From positions 17,193,911 to 17,257,910 of the forward strand of contig JAJEKV010000016.1 in NCBI GenBank assembly GCA_021234155.1: a DNA stretch of 64,000 bases. The letters run 5' to 3'. Source of the stretch: Isoetes taiwanensis (Eukaryota > Streptophyta > Lycopodiopsida > Isoetales > Isoetaceae). The position numbers and the translations under genes are program-made. Of the stretch, positions 22,271 to 32,280 are shown one piece after another (position 1 is the stretch's first letter; every line of letters starts with the position of its first letter). Below the pieces are notes generated by a model that was not told the origin of the DNA, did no database searches, and was given only the letters and a program-made list of their open reading frames with translations.

Positions 22271-23655
22271 GCTTTTATTTGTGCTATCAAAAAGACAAGG
22301 GAGGAGGGAAACTATGATAAACCCAGGAATAAGGCTCCAGTAATAACCACCTTGAAGAACATGACATCTTGGCTGATATAGATCACCAAGTGACTCATCT
22401 ATCAAGATGCATCAAATGTTTAGCATATTATATGCTTACGAGATTCGGGATTAGGGGCGCAAAGGAGTTGTGCGATGTCTTAGATTGTGGTGTGTGCTTA
22501 GGCATTGATATGGATGGTGAAATCATTAAGTATGGAGAGAGAATAAGTAAGAACCATCAGTCTACTGTTACGAAGTTTAATTCGGAAACTTGTTTGGACA
22601 TATGCGTCTAATTTTATTCTCATCTATAAACAATACGTGCCATTTACCTGCAAAAAGAAGCAGGGCTCGAAGGCGAGGGCATTATTTTTTCAGCCAATTC
22701 TCCGACCTGGAAAAAATGTAAGCCATTTCTTATATAAGTTTTTTTATTTATGATATTATTTTAATTGCATGTCTTTTTTTTGGATCTGGTATGATGTTAC
22801 ACCTGTCGGAAAGAACAACCTATTCAAATGGTTGAATGTCATGGCCACCATCATTGGTCTTGAGACACAAATATGTAATAAGGGTGGTCACGTGTCTTTG
22901 GTTTCTCGTTTGTCGGCTGCAAATGTTACAGTGGAGGTCAGGATGAACCTTATGGGCCATAAGAACCGTGATTCTTATGACAAGCAAGTAATCTATTTTG
23001 AATTGTGTTTTCTGTTTTTCTTGTTTATTGTTAAGGTTCTTGTTAGTTTTCCTCGCATGTATGATCAAAACCTTGATTTGAAGATCGATGGATGTATAGA
23101 TCTGGTCTCAAAGCCAATTATTGTTGATGGCACGACAAGATGTTTTACAAATGTGCTTTTGATAGTAATCTGTCATAATGAATTCTTTATTATGTCTTTA
23201 CATTTCTTATTCTCTCTTCTGTCATAATGAATTCTGGTATTTGCAGATGAGGTTTCTAAAGTCGATTTACTGGCAGTGGTTATAGAGTTGCACTTGGGGA
23301 GTTGGAGAAAAATGTAGTTGTGCAGGGATCGTCTTCAAGAGTTTTGAGAGCTGCTGACATGGTGCAACGGGAAAATATCTTACCTGTATCTATGGCTCCA
23401 AAGTCAGATTGTCAATCAGGTTAGCAACTTTTTGTTGTTGATAATTCTGCTCAGATAGTCAGTGGTAATTGTGCTAAGGTCTACTGTGAGTTGGTCAAGG
23501 ATGAATATGACAAGGATTTCTATAAGCAGCTTATTGTGGACTGCACGAAGGGTGCACGGGCACTTGGAATGTACCAGTCACAGGTTATGAGCAATTCTGA
23601 GGCGTTCGTAGGTTGTACAATCAATCTAGGTATCGATGCAAATCAGCTTTTATAA
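21590..23655 (+). pseudogene. DUF3504 / ZMYM-QRICH1-type (Crypton-like) tyrosine recombinase family protein, multi-exon, frameshifted
   Basis: Exon order on the + strand: an acidic leader, then KGANKWAKCRFDEWRKAF and LNELLMRFMLH (to about 21958), the N-terminal box of this family; a 39- to 42-bp exon (to 22087, gtaagtt donor); then REAFICAIKKTREEGNY and NKAPVIT (22262-22345); LEEHDILADID, LTRFGIRGAKELCDVLD (22355-22610); YKQYVPFTCKKK and ALFFQPILRPGKN before gtaagcc (22612-22720); VTPVGKNNLFKWLNVMATII, NKGGHVSLVSRL and NLMGHKNRDSYDK (22795-22985). This is the recombinase core. The first Arg and the GH are kept, but the HxxR site reads K-x-x-H, so catalysis is unlikely. Frames shift near 22350 and 22608. 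Later exons (23247-23420, 23440-23655) encode an unrecognised tail ending IDANQLL. It may be a domesticated gene with errors or a pseudogene. Confidence 0.65.
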
Positions 23656-25208
23656 GTTATTTCTGCAATCATGATGACGTAGTGATAGGTTGTACATTCT
23701 GTATTTTTGAGTTGTAATTCAACTTGTGGAATTTGAAGGAACTTGTAGATTTATGAATTCAATGAACTTCTGACATATAGAAGTTCTAAACTTGTGGATA
23801 TATTTGGACTTATAAACTTTTGGACTCATTCTAGATTTGAACTTTGTGTATTTCAATTTAATTCAATTTCTATAATGCGTGTGATATAAATGTAATAGGA
23901 TTATAAATGTGTAATAGTTTTAGTGTATAACATGCACAATTTGATTGATAATTTGTGTGTATAAACTATATGTGTAGTAATCTATGTAGCTACACTCACG
24001 AAAAAATTTTAAAGTGGTGGAAAACAATCCTGGTGGACGAAAAATTCCGTTCTTAATTTAGATAGAATTTTAAAGTAATCCCAGCCCATTGTTTTACGTG
24101 TTCATTCGTGGTTCATTTTGAAGTTCTAATAAATTTCATTCTTAAAGTTCTTCCTTCCAATAAATTTCCTGCAATCGTCACCTTCTATTGGATGTGTATA
24201 GTAATCTTCTGGATGGAGGAGGTTATGTAGGCATGAGCAAGCTCATGAAATTCATATCTCCCAAAGTCCCAAGTGTCCAAGATCTCATTTTGTCAAGCAC
24301 ATTCACATTCGCTTACGTTGTCCCCATCAGCTGCTCACCCCTCCTCCAGGCTTTTCACACCAAGTCTTCACAGTCAAGTCAGTGTTGAATATGGCAAGAG
24401 CCGTCCACCGCATAAGGTCCAAAAAGTGACTTCCATCCAACAGGACTGGATCAGCTCAATTCATCATTCTAAACATTATACAGAAGGTTTTTTCCGTACC
24501 AGCCTCTCCTCCTACCTATGCAGCAGCAGAAGCACCTAAAGAAGAAAAAGGGTGTTCCTAGCCCCCGTGACAAACATGTTGAGGGCCTCTCAAGGCACTG
24601 GTCACTTCCGAAACAAGATAGGAGCATTTCTGCACTAAAACTTACATGCATCTTCATCTAGAATGCAACAAATATTAACGTCAAAAAAGTTGCAATTTGC
24701 CTACAAGAATTGTTGTTACCAAAAACATTGGTTTTCTTTTCTTTGGAGGAGGGATAAGATTGGCTCAGTATGTTGACATGCATCAGAGGTGCTTTATTTC
24801 AAGAAATCAACTTGATTATCCAAGAGTGTTTGTCCATCACCAATATCTTGTGTTGTCACCTTGTTCTGTGATACACGCAAGGCACCATTCCATCAGCTTA
24901 GTAATTGCAAAATGTAGAAAGCTCCAAACCAAAATAACCCACTAGCTAAATTGGCATTCCGTACAGCTGGGAAATAAGCCCTCATGTGGCTCATGCTTAT
25001 CTCAACCTGAAAGATTGCAGAAATTGCACAACCCATTTCTCAAGAACAAAGCATCCAATAATTGTCGTGTCCTATGCACCCATTCCTGCTATCAATTGAT
25101 GCATCACTAGCATCTTGCACACAGTCCAGCAAGTAAGTGGATCTCATCCAGTTACGAAAACTTTCGATGTGAACTTGGCTAAAGACGGAACCTGGCTAAA
25201 CATAATCC
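23656..25208. other. 1.55 kb intergenic, no gene seen
   Basis: The first 400 bp are very AT-rich with tgtgtataa-like words, in keeping with a 3' UTR and downstream region of the preceding gene. Beyond 24190 there are short open frames on both strands (for example 24188-24388 and 24697-24945 on +) with no motif. Two genes converge on this interval. Confidence 0.5.
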
Positions 25209-26860
25209 TCAATGACGCCAACCTTTTAGATGTCCTCCTTCCATGGGCGGCTCTAGAAATCCTCTAAACTGCATTTTCAGTCTCCATTCAGAGCCCATAC
25301 ATATAATTCCCACATGAAATGTAGCATACATGGTAGCATTTTCATTCCTAGTTAACCTAAAAACCTTTTGTCGTCTTTCAATGCACACTATTAACCAACT
25401 ACATTGCATACATGAAAGATTATTTATCTTTTTTGCATCTGACTCCCTTATCATAACATCCCCCATATTATAGTTTCTCCACCTCAATGTCATCAATTAA
25501 TTACTCCGTAATATAGACAACCACCTGGAAACTATTAGGGATGCAATATTACCTGACTCCCGTCTACCGACCAGCGTGCACCATAACCTTCCTTGATCCG
25601 AATTTCAAAGACATGTAAAGATGGGGAGAGGAAGTGCACATTCATCCAGCAAGCATGTTCGATAATGTCACACACCTTATCCAATGCAATTGCGTTTTTC
25701 ATGGCCTCTGCAAAATATTCGACTGTTACACTATGAGATCCACAAATAAGAGGAATTTTCATTTTTACCTTTTCCTGTACAAACTCCCCACCAACTAGAG
25801 CTACTTCGATGTGAATGCTTAGCTAGTGCCCTTGATCCTGTTGTCAACTTGCTACCTGCAACCTCCACTCATTCGAACAATAGAAGTTGCAGTCATTACA
25901 TTGAAATATTTTTAGCTGCACAAATCTTGCAGTTAAAACTGCTGTAGCTTTTATAAGAAGGATATAACTCCCATATTTTAAGCAGAGACTGTCTTAGAAC
26001 TCATGCCTTGCAAAGCTCCCATTAACAATCCGGTGGAAATTAAATTTATTCTTGATTATCCATCTACTAATTTTGACAAGGTTGAACATTTATGCAAACG
26101 TAGTACACAGAACAAACTACAGTTGTGCACGTGTTGCAAGTACGAAACCATGTGAGGAGTAAAACATCAAGCTTATATACAAATGGCAGTGCTGAAGCCA
26201 TCAATCTGAAGTGTAAAATGAGCCTCCCTCAAGCTCTGTTACCATGAGAAGGCCAAGAACTAAGCAAGGGAGAGTAAAAACCCTAATTCTATGCATGTCA
26301 TGTGATCTTGATGTGTTCTACATATATGACTCTGCATAGTTCATTCTTTTATGCGTGACTCTCTAGCCGAGTAATGATCTCAACTTATTTTTCCCTTCAA
26401 AAAAATACCTCTGAAGAGTTTAGTGCACAAAATGCTGAGAGAAGGGCACATCTTGAAGGCGGCAAACTTTCCCTCAAAGTGCCTACAGTAAAATGGATAC
26501 CAAGGAGGTAAAGCAAGCCTTCAGTTTGAAGCTCCTGCAAGTTTATCAAGGATTTAGAGCAATACCACTTCCAAACATATTAAGTCATCTATCAATCCAA
26601 AAAGCCCATCTCTGACATTCAAGTCCATTGTGTTTCAGAAGAAAATAGATTTACAAAGGAAAGCAAAAGGTCTGTAATGAGGATATTCTTATCTCAAAGA
26701 TAATGTAGGTCCAAAGCCTCTTGATAGCTAATCGCAGGACGAATAAAAGAGAAGTCGTCTCCAGTTTCCACATACTCTTTCCGAGTTAGAAAGCGAGAGT
26801 CAATGCGCATGTCTATGGCATGATCGGGCATGTAGAGAAATGGATGGATGCAAGAGTCGG
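25209..26860 (-). CDS. Conserved-looking multi-exon protein, unidentified; C-terminal exons
   Basis: The last exon (25209-25268) follows a gcag acceptor and encodes FRGFLEPPMEGGHLKGWRH then stop. The exon before it (25553-25822) is 270 bp with phase-0 ends: it starts LSIHIEVALVGGEFVQEK, continues VTVEYFAEAMKNAIALDK and HVFEIRIKEGYGARWSVDG, and ends CAG|GTAATA. These two join in frame. Upstream, 26409-26482 (acceptor ctgtag, donor gtattt) reads LRESLPPSRCALLSAFC in the compatible phase, and 26694-26860 reads RIDSRFLTRKEYVETGDDF then IRPAISYQEALDL; both are likely exons. I recognise the tail as a conserved type but cannot name the family. It could be the downstream part of the ASCH gene or a separate gene. 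Confidence 0.55.
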
Positions 26861-27342
26861 CAAATTACAAGACCTGTGGAACCCGATCTTGTGGGATGGA
26901 TGTCATGGACTGCAGCAAGGGCAAAGGTTGGGGATGACCAAGTGAATAAGCAGTCTAGAATTATTACTACCATTTGAATAAGCAGTCTACAGAATTATTA
27001 CTACCATTTTCAATACCACACCAACCTAGAAGGAGAGACACTTTGTTGCGAATAGTTAAGCTGATGTATTCAGTCAAGAAACTGTACCGGTTATGCTTAT
27101 ACAGGGAGCCCTCAAAAGCTGCTAGAACTCTCAATTATTGCAGACCTATCTTAGAGCAAATCTATCTTGTATCTGAGACACATAAATGATGAGCTGCTAA
27201 CTCTGCTAGAATTATTGAGTGTAAGCAAACGCTTTAAACTCTTCACATTCCTTACCACTTACATTAGAAATACTAACAACTTTGTCAGATTATTTAAGAA
27301 ATCCCTTTAGGTTCGACATATGGAATGAGGCAGTGCACTTAC

Positions 27343-28299
27343 ACTGAACATGTCTGCTATTATGGTGCAAGGTTGTAAATGGGAGTCTGGATGAGATACA
27401 TGAAGTGCAAGCACACCCATTTTCTCTACTTCAAGAGGGTAAAATGTCCGATAAACTTGTTCACCTGCAAGGGAACAAATACATTACTTTTGCTTTGATG
27501 TGATTCCTCAGAACTTCAGAATTATTTGACTAAGGGTCTATTCACACCCATGGTTAAGTTTAGTTAAGTTAACTTTTACCATTAAGTTAAGTTAACACTA
27601 ACCGGATGATTGCCTTCACATCAAAGCTACTTAAAAAAATTAGTTAGGCTAACTTAATGGAAAACCATTTCGCACTCATTTAGTTAAAAGTTTTGGTTAA
27701 AAAATAACTTAACTAATTAACTAAATGCTTTCGAACATGTCTAGTTAAGTTAGCCAAAGGCTTAAAAAATTATAAGACATTTAACTAAACTTAAAGTGAC
27801 CTCTATGAGGTGATTTAACTTTTAGTGCTAATTTCTAATTTAGTTAACTTTTAGTTAATTTTGCTAACTTAACCGAAGAAGGTGCGAAGACAAGTTTAGT
27901 TAGTGTTTTTGGTTAAAAAAGTTAACTAGATTCTTAACTAAATTTTTTAACTATATGCTAACTTAACTAGTAGTGCGAATGTAAATTTCATTAAAAACCA
28001 TAATTTAACTTAACTTAACCGCGAGTGCGAATGCACCCTAAAGTTCCAAAGACAGCTACCTTCAGCTATGGATTGAACTCCAGGAAGGACTTTGTCCAGA
28101 CCCTCTACATACAGCATTTCTTTAAACGTCGCGTAAGTGCATATTCTCTTCATAAAAGCATGTTCATCAATTAAAATCATCGACGAAATAATATCCTCAA
28201 ATAACATGGCCTCTTAGAAAGTGAGGCAACATAATTTCCAATACCTTCACTGTCAGCAACAACGAATTATTAAAGAGCAGATTATCTCCTGGTTGTATT
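27343..28299 (-). CDS. ASCH-domain protein (three exons seen, partial)
   Basis: Exons on the minus strand: 28245-28299 encodes IQPGDNLLFNNSLLLTVK between a acag acceptor and GTATTG donor; 28060-28147 encodes TYATFKEMLYVEGLDKVLPG then VQSIAEG before GTAGC; 27343-27464 begins after ccttgcag with EQVYRTFYPLEVEKMGVLAL, continues HVSHPDSHLQPC and ends AGT|GTAAGTG. Together they form the core of an ASCH domain (PUA-like beta barrel, thought to bind RNA or nucleotides): GD and LLF at the first strand, the FKEML helix, LPG, and the YxxFY...GVLAL end. N-terminal exons further right (perhaps near 28420) and the stop are not located. The frame is clean where visible, so the gene may be functional. Confidence 0.72.
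27534..28038. mobile_element. Tourist-like (PIF/Harbinger type) MITE, 505 bp, in an intron
   Basis: The element starts GGGTCTATTCACACCCATGG and ends with the imperfect inverse of it (CCGCGAGTGCGAATGCACCC). Both ends are flanked by TAA (27531-27533 and 28039-28041), the target duplication typical of PIF/Harbinger. The interior is built almost entirely of ttaagttaac and tagttaa words in both orientations, so the whole element could fold on itself. It has no coding capacity. It sits inside the ASCH intron 27465-28059, ending about 17 bases from the donor site. Confidence 0.85.
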
Positions 28300-28984
28300 C
28301 TGTTATAATATGGCACAAAATAAACTGTAAACTTTGACAGAAGCCATGACATTTCATTTACAAAACTATACATTGAAACAGTGATGAAAAACTCACAGCG
28401 AATAATCACCCACTGCGCATCTTCCTTCAACTGTCTTTGAACCATCTACACAAATGTAATCCAGTGTAAGAAACTCCACTCTTTCAGTAAAGCACACAAT
28501 ACAAATGTATGTCATTGCCAGCAATGACCAACCTTCATATAAATTGTTCCTATGGTACAGATGTTATTATACGACAAATGCAAATCAGCTTCTTTAGTAT
28601 CTTACTATCATGTCATTAACATATTTGGACTATTATATTTGTAATGATCAAGAAACAAGACGTTTTGTTATCAGGCACCAAACCATGAGGTGCCCAAAAT
28701 AATAGAGCCCCATAGCTTCCCTGTGAAGCATCATCAACTCATTATAATTTCCACAATATAATTGCCCAGTGAGCCGAAGCAATTCCCCAAAGACTCATTA
28801 CTAACAGTATTCAAAGTATATGAAGGACATCTCAAAAAAACATGCTCCTTCTCTACATGTTCTAATTGCCAACTTTGCTTCCAAGCAATGCAGACTCAAA
28901 CTAATCCGATATCTTCGAATATAAGCACATACTGGATTGATTATCTTGCCATATGCAAAAGAACTTATAAAATTCCATATATGG
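28300..28984. other. 685 bp, no gene secured
   Basis: Upstream region of the ASCH exons. The minus-strand frame 28390-28445 reads MVQRQLKEDAQWVIIRCEFF and might be a preceding exon. The rest is AT-rich. Confidence 0.4.
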
Positions 28985-30032
28985 TAGACATCCATCCTTG
29001 TATTCACTTCTTCCACCATGTATATTCATATGCGTTCATGTTATCAGAGCAGGGCATGGCCAGAAGTTAGCATTTAGATGGCTTTTTTTTAACGTCTATG
29101 TGAGCATATGGTGTTTTTTGTTGGAAATTTTTTGGAAGAGTCGGATTTGCGTTGGCTTTGTGGCAAACCAATTTTCATCAATCTTGGACCAGTCGTTGAA
29201 GAGTTCTTGCGTTTCTTGGTAAAACTCTGTCACAGTTGCTTTTCTGTAAAAGGTATCCAAATCTTGGCATACTTTTAAAGGTCTTGGTGTTCTCCAAGCA
29301 ATCTAGCCCTCTCTTATAAGGAAAAACTTTAGATCCATTCATCTTTAGCTTTCTTGACATGTTTAGTTGGGATTATATCTGGTGATTTCTCAATCACAGA
29401 TTATTTCTGTTTCTAACCAATTCGATTTGGTCACGGCTACCACGTAATTTTGGTAGTTTGTAGCAGCAAGTTTACTTGATGGTGAGAATTATTACTCCTG
29501 AAGAGACAATTTAGACATCAATCTTCAGTTAAATGATCTAGGACATGAGTTAAATGATCTAGGAGACATGCTGCTTCCTACATGGTCCCCTGCTACTCCA
29601 GAAGAGAAAAAGAAGGATAATCTTGCAATATGCAGAGGGCTACTCTTTCCATATGGCGTCAAATTCAGAGTCAGTTTTCTAAACGTTAAGATAAGTCTGA
29701 AAATGTTGAGATGTAACAGTCTAAATATGAAAGCAAGCATTTTACTTCGCGTTGTACCTTGCCAAAGTGAAACTATGTACTCTATTGTTATACTCTGGAA
29801 TGCAGTCATAAATGCATGATCAGATCCGCATACAGAATATGGTGAAAGCATCCCTAATAAATAATAGATTCTAAGCAAACTTGTGTACAAGCAAGAGCTG
29901 GGTAAATTGAACATTCTTAAATTGCAAGATTGTTTCAATGTGAAGGATTATCTAGAGCAATTAAAATTAAAGGTGTTAAGGGAGAATTTATATGGAGCTG
30001 GCGGAACTATTGATGATTGCACTTTTCAGCAC

Positions 30033-30756
30033 ATATGTTTATAAGTTGAAGAAGAGTCTGACCTAAAACAGGCACCTAGATGCTGGCATCAAAAGATCAA
30101 TGCTTTTCTTATTGATCTTGGTTATCAATGATCACGTGGTGATTGCAATTTGTACTACGAGACTGAGGGGTCTAAGCTTTCTTATCTTACTGTTGTATGT
30201 AGATAACATGGTCCTTATAGGAGATGCTCTTGATCTCATTATAAGTACTTGGTAACCACTTTGCAATTGATGAACTTGGTCTAATACACTACTGTTTAGG
30301 TTTGGAAGTCTGGCAGCAACCTCATGACGTGGCATTTTTCTATCCCAACAAAAGTATATTAATGAGGTTCTTCACGGGTTCATTATGGCAAATTGTAAGC
30401 CATCCAAATCTCCTCATGATCCAGGCAATGTGTTAATTTTGGAGTTCTAAAAAGCAAGCTACTTGCAGTGTTAGTACTACTGAAGCAGAACTGAAAGCCA
30501 TGTTTATGCAGTCCAACAAATGATGTGGTTGGTTCACTTATATGAAGATCTAGGTACCAAAGATGCACCAGCTTATCTTTACCGCAATAATGAGGGAGCT
30601 ATTTGTCATGCTAAGCATTACAAGTGGCTTCTATTTCTCTGTATCATTGCTCTTCTCAAGACCAAGCAGCATATGGTTCTACCAAACCTCTTGTAGGCAT
30701 ACACTTGGTCAATATGAAGCAGCTTTTACATGTGCAGTGCTAGTCATCAGGAGGGG
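30033..30756 (+). pseudogene. copia RT and RNase H fragments, segment B copy
   Basis: The same reading as 1-314 plus 5528-6025, here uninterrupted by the young element. It lacks about 70 bp of RNase H between AKHYKW and the LYHCSSQDQA block and about 20 bp near the end, so it is more decayed than the segment A copy. Confidence 0.85.
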
Positions 30757-30936
30757 TATTAGACTCATGCTGACATGTCAGTGTTGACGTCACACTGCTG
30801 ACCTGTCACTGCATGCATTTTGCTGATATAGCATTTTAATATAAGCCACAGTCAAGCGTACTTAGCATCTTTTCTAGTTTTTGAGACATCTATCCTTGTA
30901 TTCGCTTCGTCCACCACATATATTCATATGCGTTCA
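30757..30936 (+). repeat. 3' LTR of the degenerate copia element, segment B
   Basis: 180 bp, same ends as 6026-6205, with a few substitutions. Confidence 0.75.
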
Positions 30937-31214
30937 CCATATGCATATAATCTTCTCATTCTTTAATATCATTTCTTATGCAATCATCAACAGATGGAGA
31001 TCCTCATTTTATTAGGCAATCACTGATGTCTTTCGTCAACCCTTTGTTCTTGTTCATAAATGCAGCTTTGCATTGCATCCTTTATTTGATGTAGTGTCTT
31101 TGTGTAAATGATGCATCATCCCACGTTCAGTCAACATCGTTTAATAAGGTGTTTGCATTCTAACTCCAATCTTCAAATAAAAGAACAGAAGGGACAATAG
31201 AAATAGCCCTCTGG

Positions 31215-32280
31215 AGGAACAGAAGGGACAACAAGTAAGAGCTCCTTCACATGAACAACCAGAGAGATTTGGTAAAACCATCAGCTGCCTGATCCTTAGT
31301 TGAAAAGTAGGATACAAAAAGGGAACCATTGTCAAGCTGGTCCCTAATAAAGCAGAATTTGATATAAAGATGTTTCATCTGCAGATGCCACTTATAACCT
31401 TTGACAGGAACAATACTCCACTGTTGCCACGTACATAAATAACTGCTGGTTTATGAGCACTCTTAAATCCTCAAATAGATGAGGACACCACATCATTCTT
31501 TGAACAGCCAAACTAGACTTCTTGTAGTTGAATAAAAAACCCATTGATTTTCTGATGTCAGCAACATAGAAACTCCTCTTGAGTCTACACCTAAGTAGGA
31601 TGAGTTGGATCAGAAAACCTGGTGGACTTATACAATTCCTCCCCAAGACCTCCATTGAGAAATGCAAACTTGAAGCCTAACTGATACAGTGGCCAGGCTT
31701 TATGAGCTGCCAAAGATATGACCCCTCTCAATGCGTCAAGCTGAAATACAGGAGCAAAAATCTCATTACAATCAGGCCCATCTTACTGCGTCACTAGTCT
31801 TGCCTTGTATTTTGAGAGAGTGGCATCAGCATGATATCTTGTCCATTAGCATCAATCACATTCTTATTTGATGGGTTTAGGAACCAACTCTCAAGTACCT
31901 TGCTTCTGCAGCACGGAAAATTCTCAAGTGGCTCAGTCGGAACAGTAGTAGCATCTGATATGTTGCTCAGGAGGAACTTGTGCTGGAACAGAAACTGTTG
32001 GTAAAGAATTTTCATGATGAGAAGAGGCAATACATGGAATAAACGTCTCCCTTGATAAGGAATGACCAAGCTGAGGTATGGCAGAAGTAAAAGATGAGCT
32101 AATTGAAGAAATCAGCAGCTGAGATAATGAATCACCAATTTCTGAAGTATTGCAAATAAGCTTTTCATAATCTGTAGAATTGGACTGAGAAAAATCAGCA
32201 GAAAAGACGGCATCTTCCAAAAATGCATGCTTGAGAAGCAAATACTTTTCCTTGCTTAAAAAATTCAGTGATATCATAAA
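31215..32280 (-). pseudogene. copia pol remnant, segment B copy
   Basis: Counterpart of 6480-7660 with a single 103-bp unit in place of two. It has the same RT start, deleted palm and RNase H blocks, and small indels near 32220-32250 alter the linker frame. Confidence 0.85.

Larger units (their letters stand above)
28985..30936 (+). mobile_element. Degenerate Ty1/copia element, internally deleted
   Basis: A 5' LTR remnant (28985-29038) ends GCGTTCA and is followed at once by TGTTATCAGAGC (29039-29050), a one-base-altered initiator-Met primer site. The inner 1 kb to 30030 has only stops and short frames. The RT block KLKKSL to WHQKI starts at 30040, RNase H lies at 30440-30720 with a deletion, the purine tract ends at 30756 and the 180-bp 3' LTR is 30757-30936. 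The 5' LTR has lost most of its length, so the ends cannot be compared for age. Segment A contains its right part from position 1. Confidence 0.82.

Noticed and set aside
27534-28038. CRISPR-like array of ttaagttaac repeats
   Set aside because: Repeats are irregular, in both orientations and without spacers; terminal inverted repeats and TAA duplications show a MITE.
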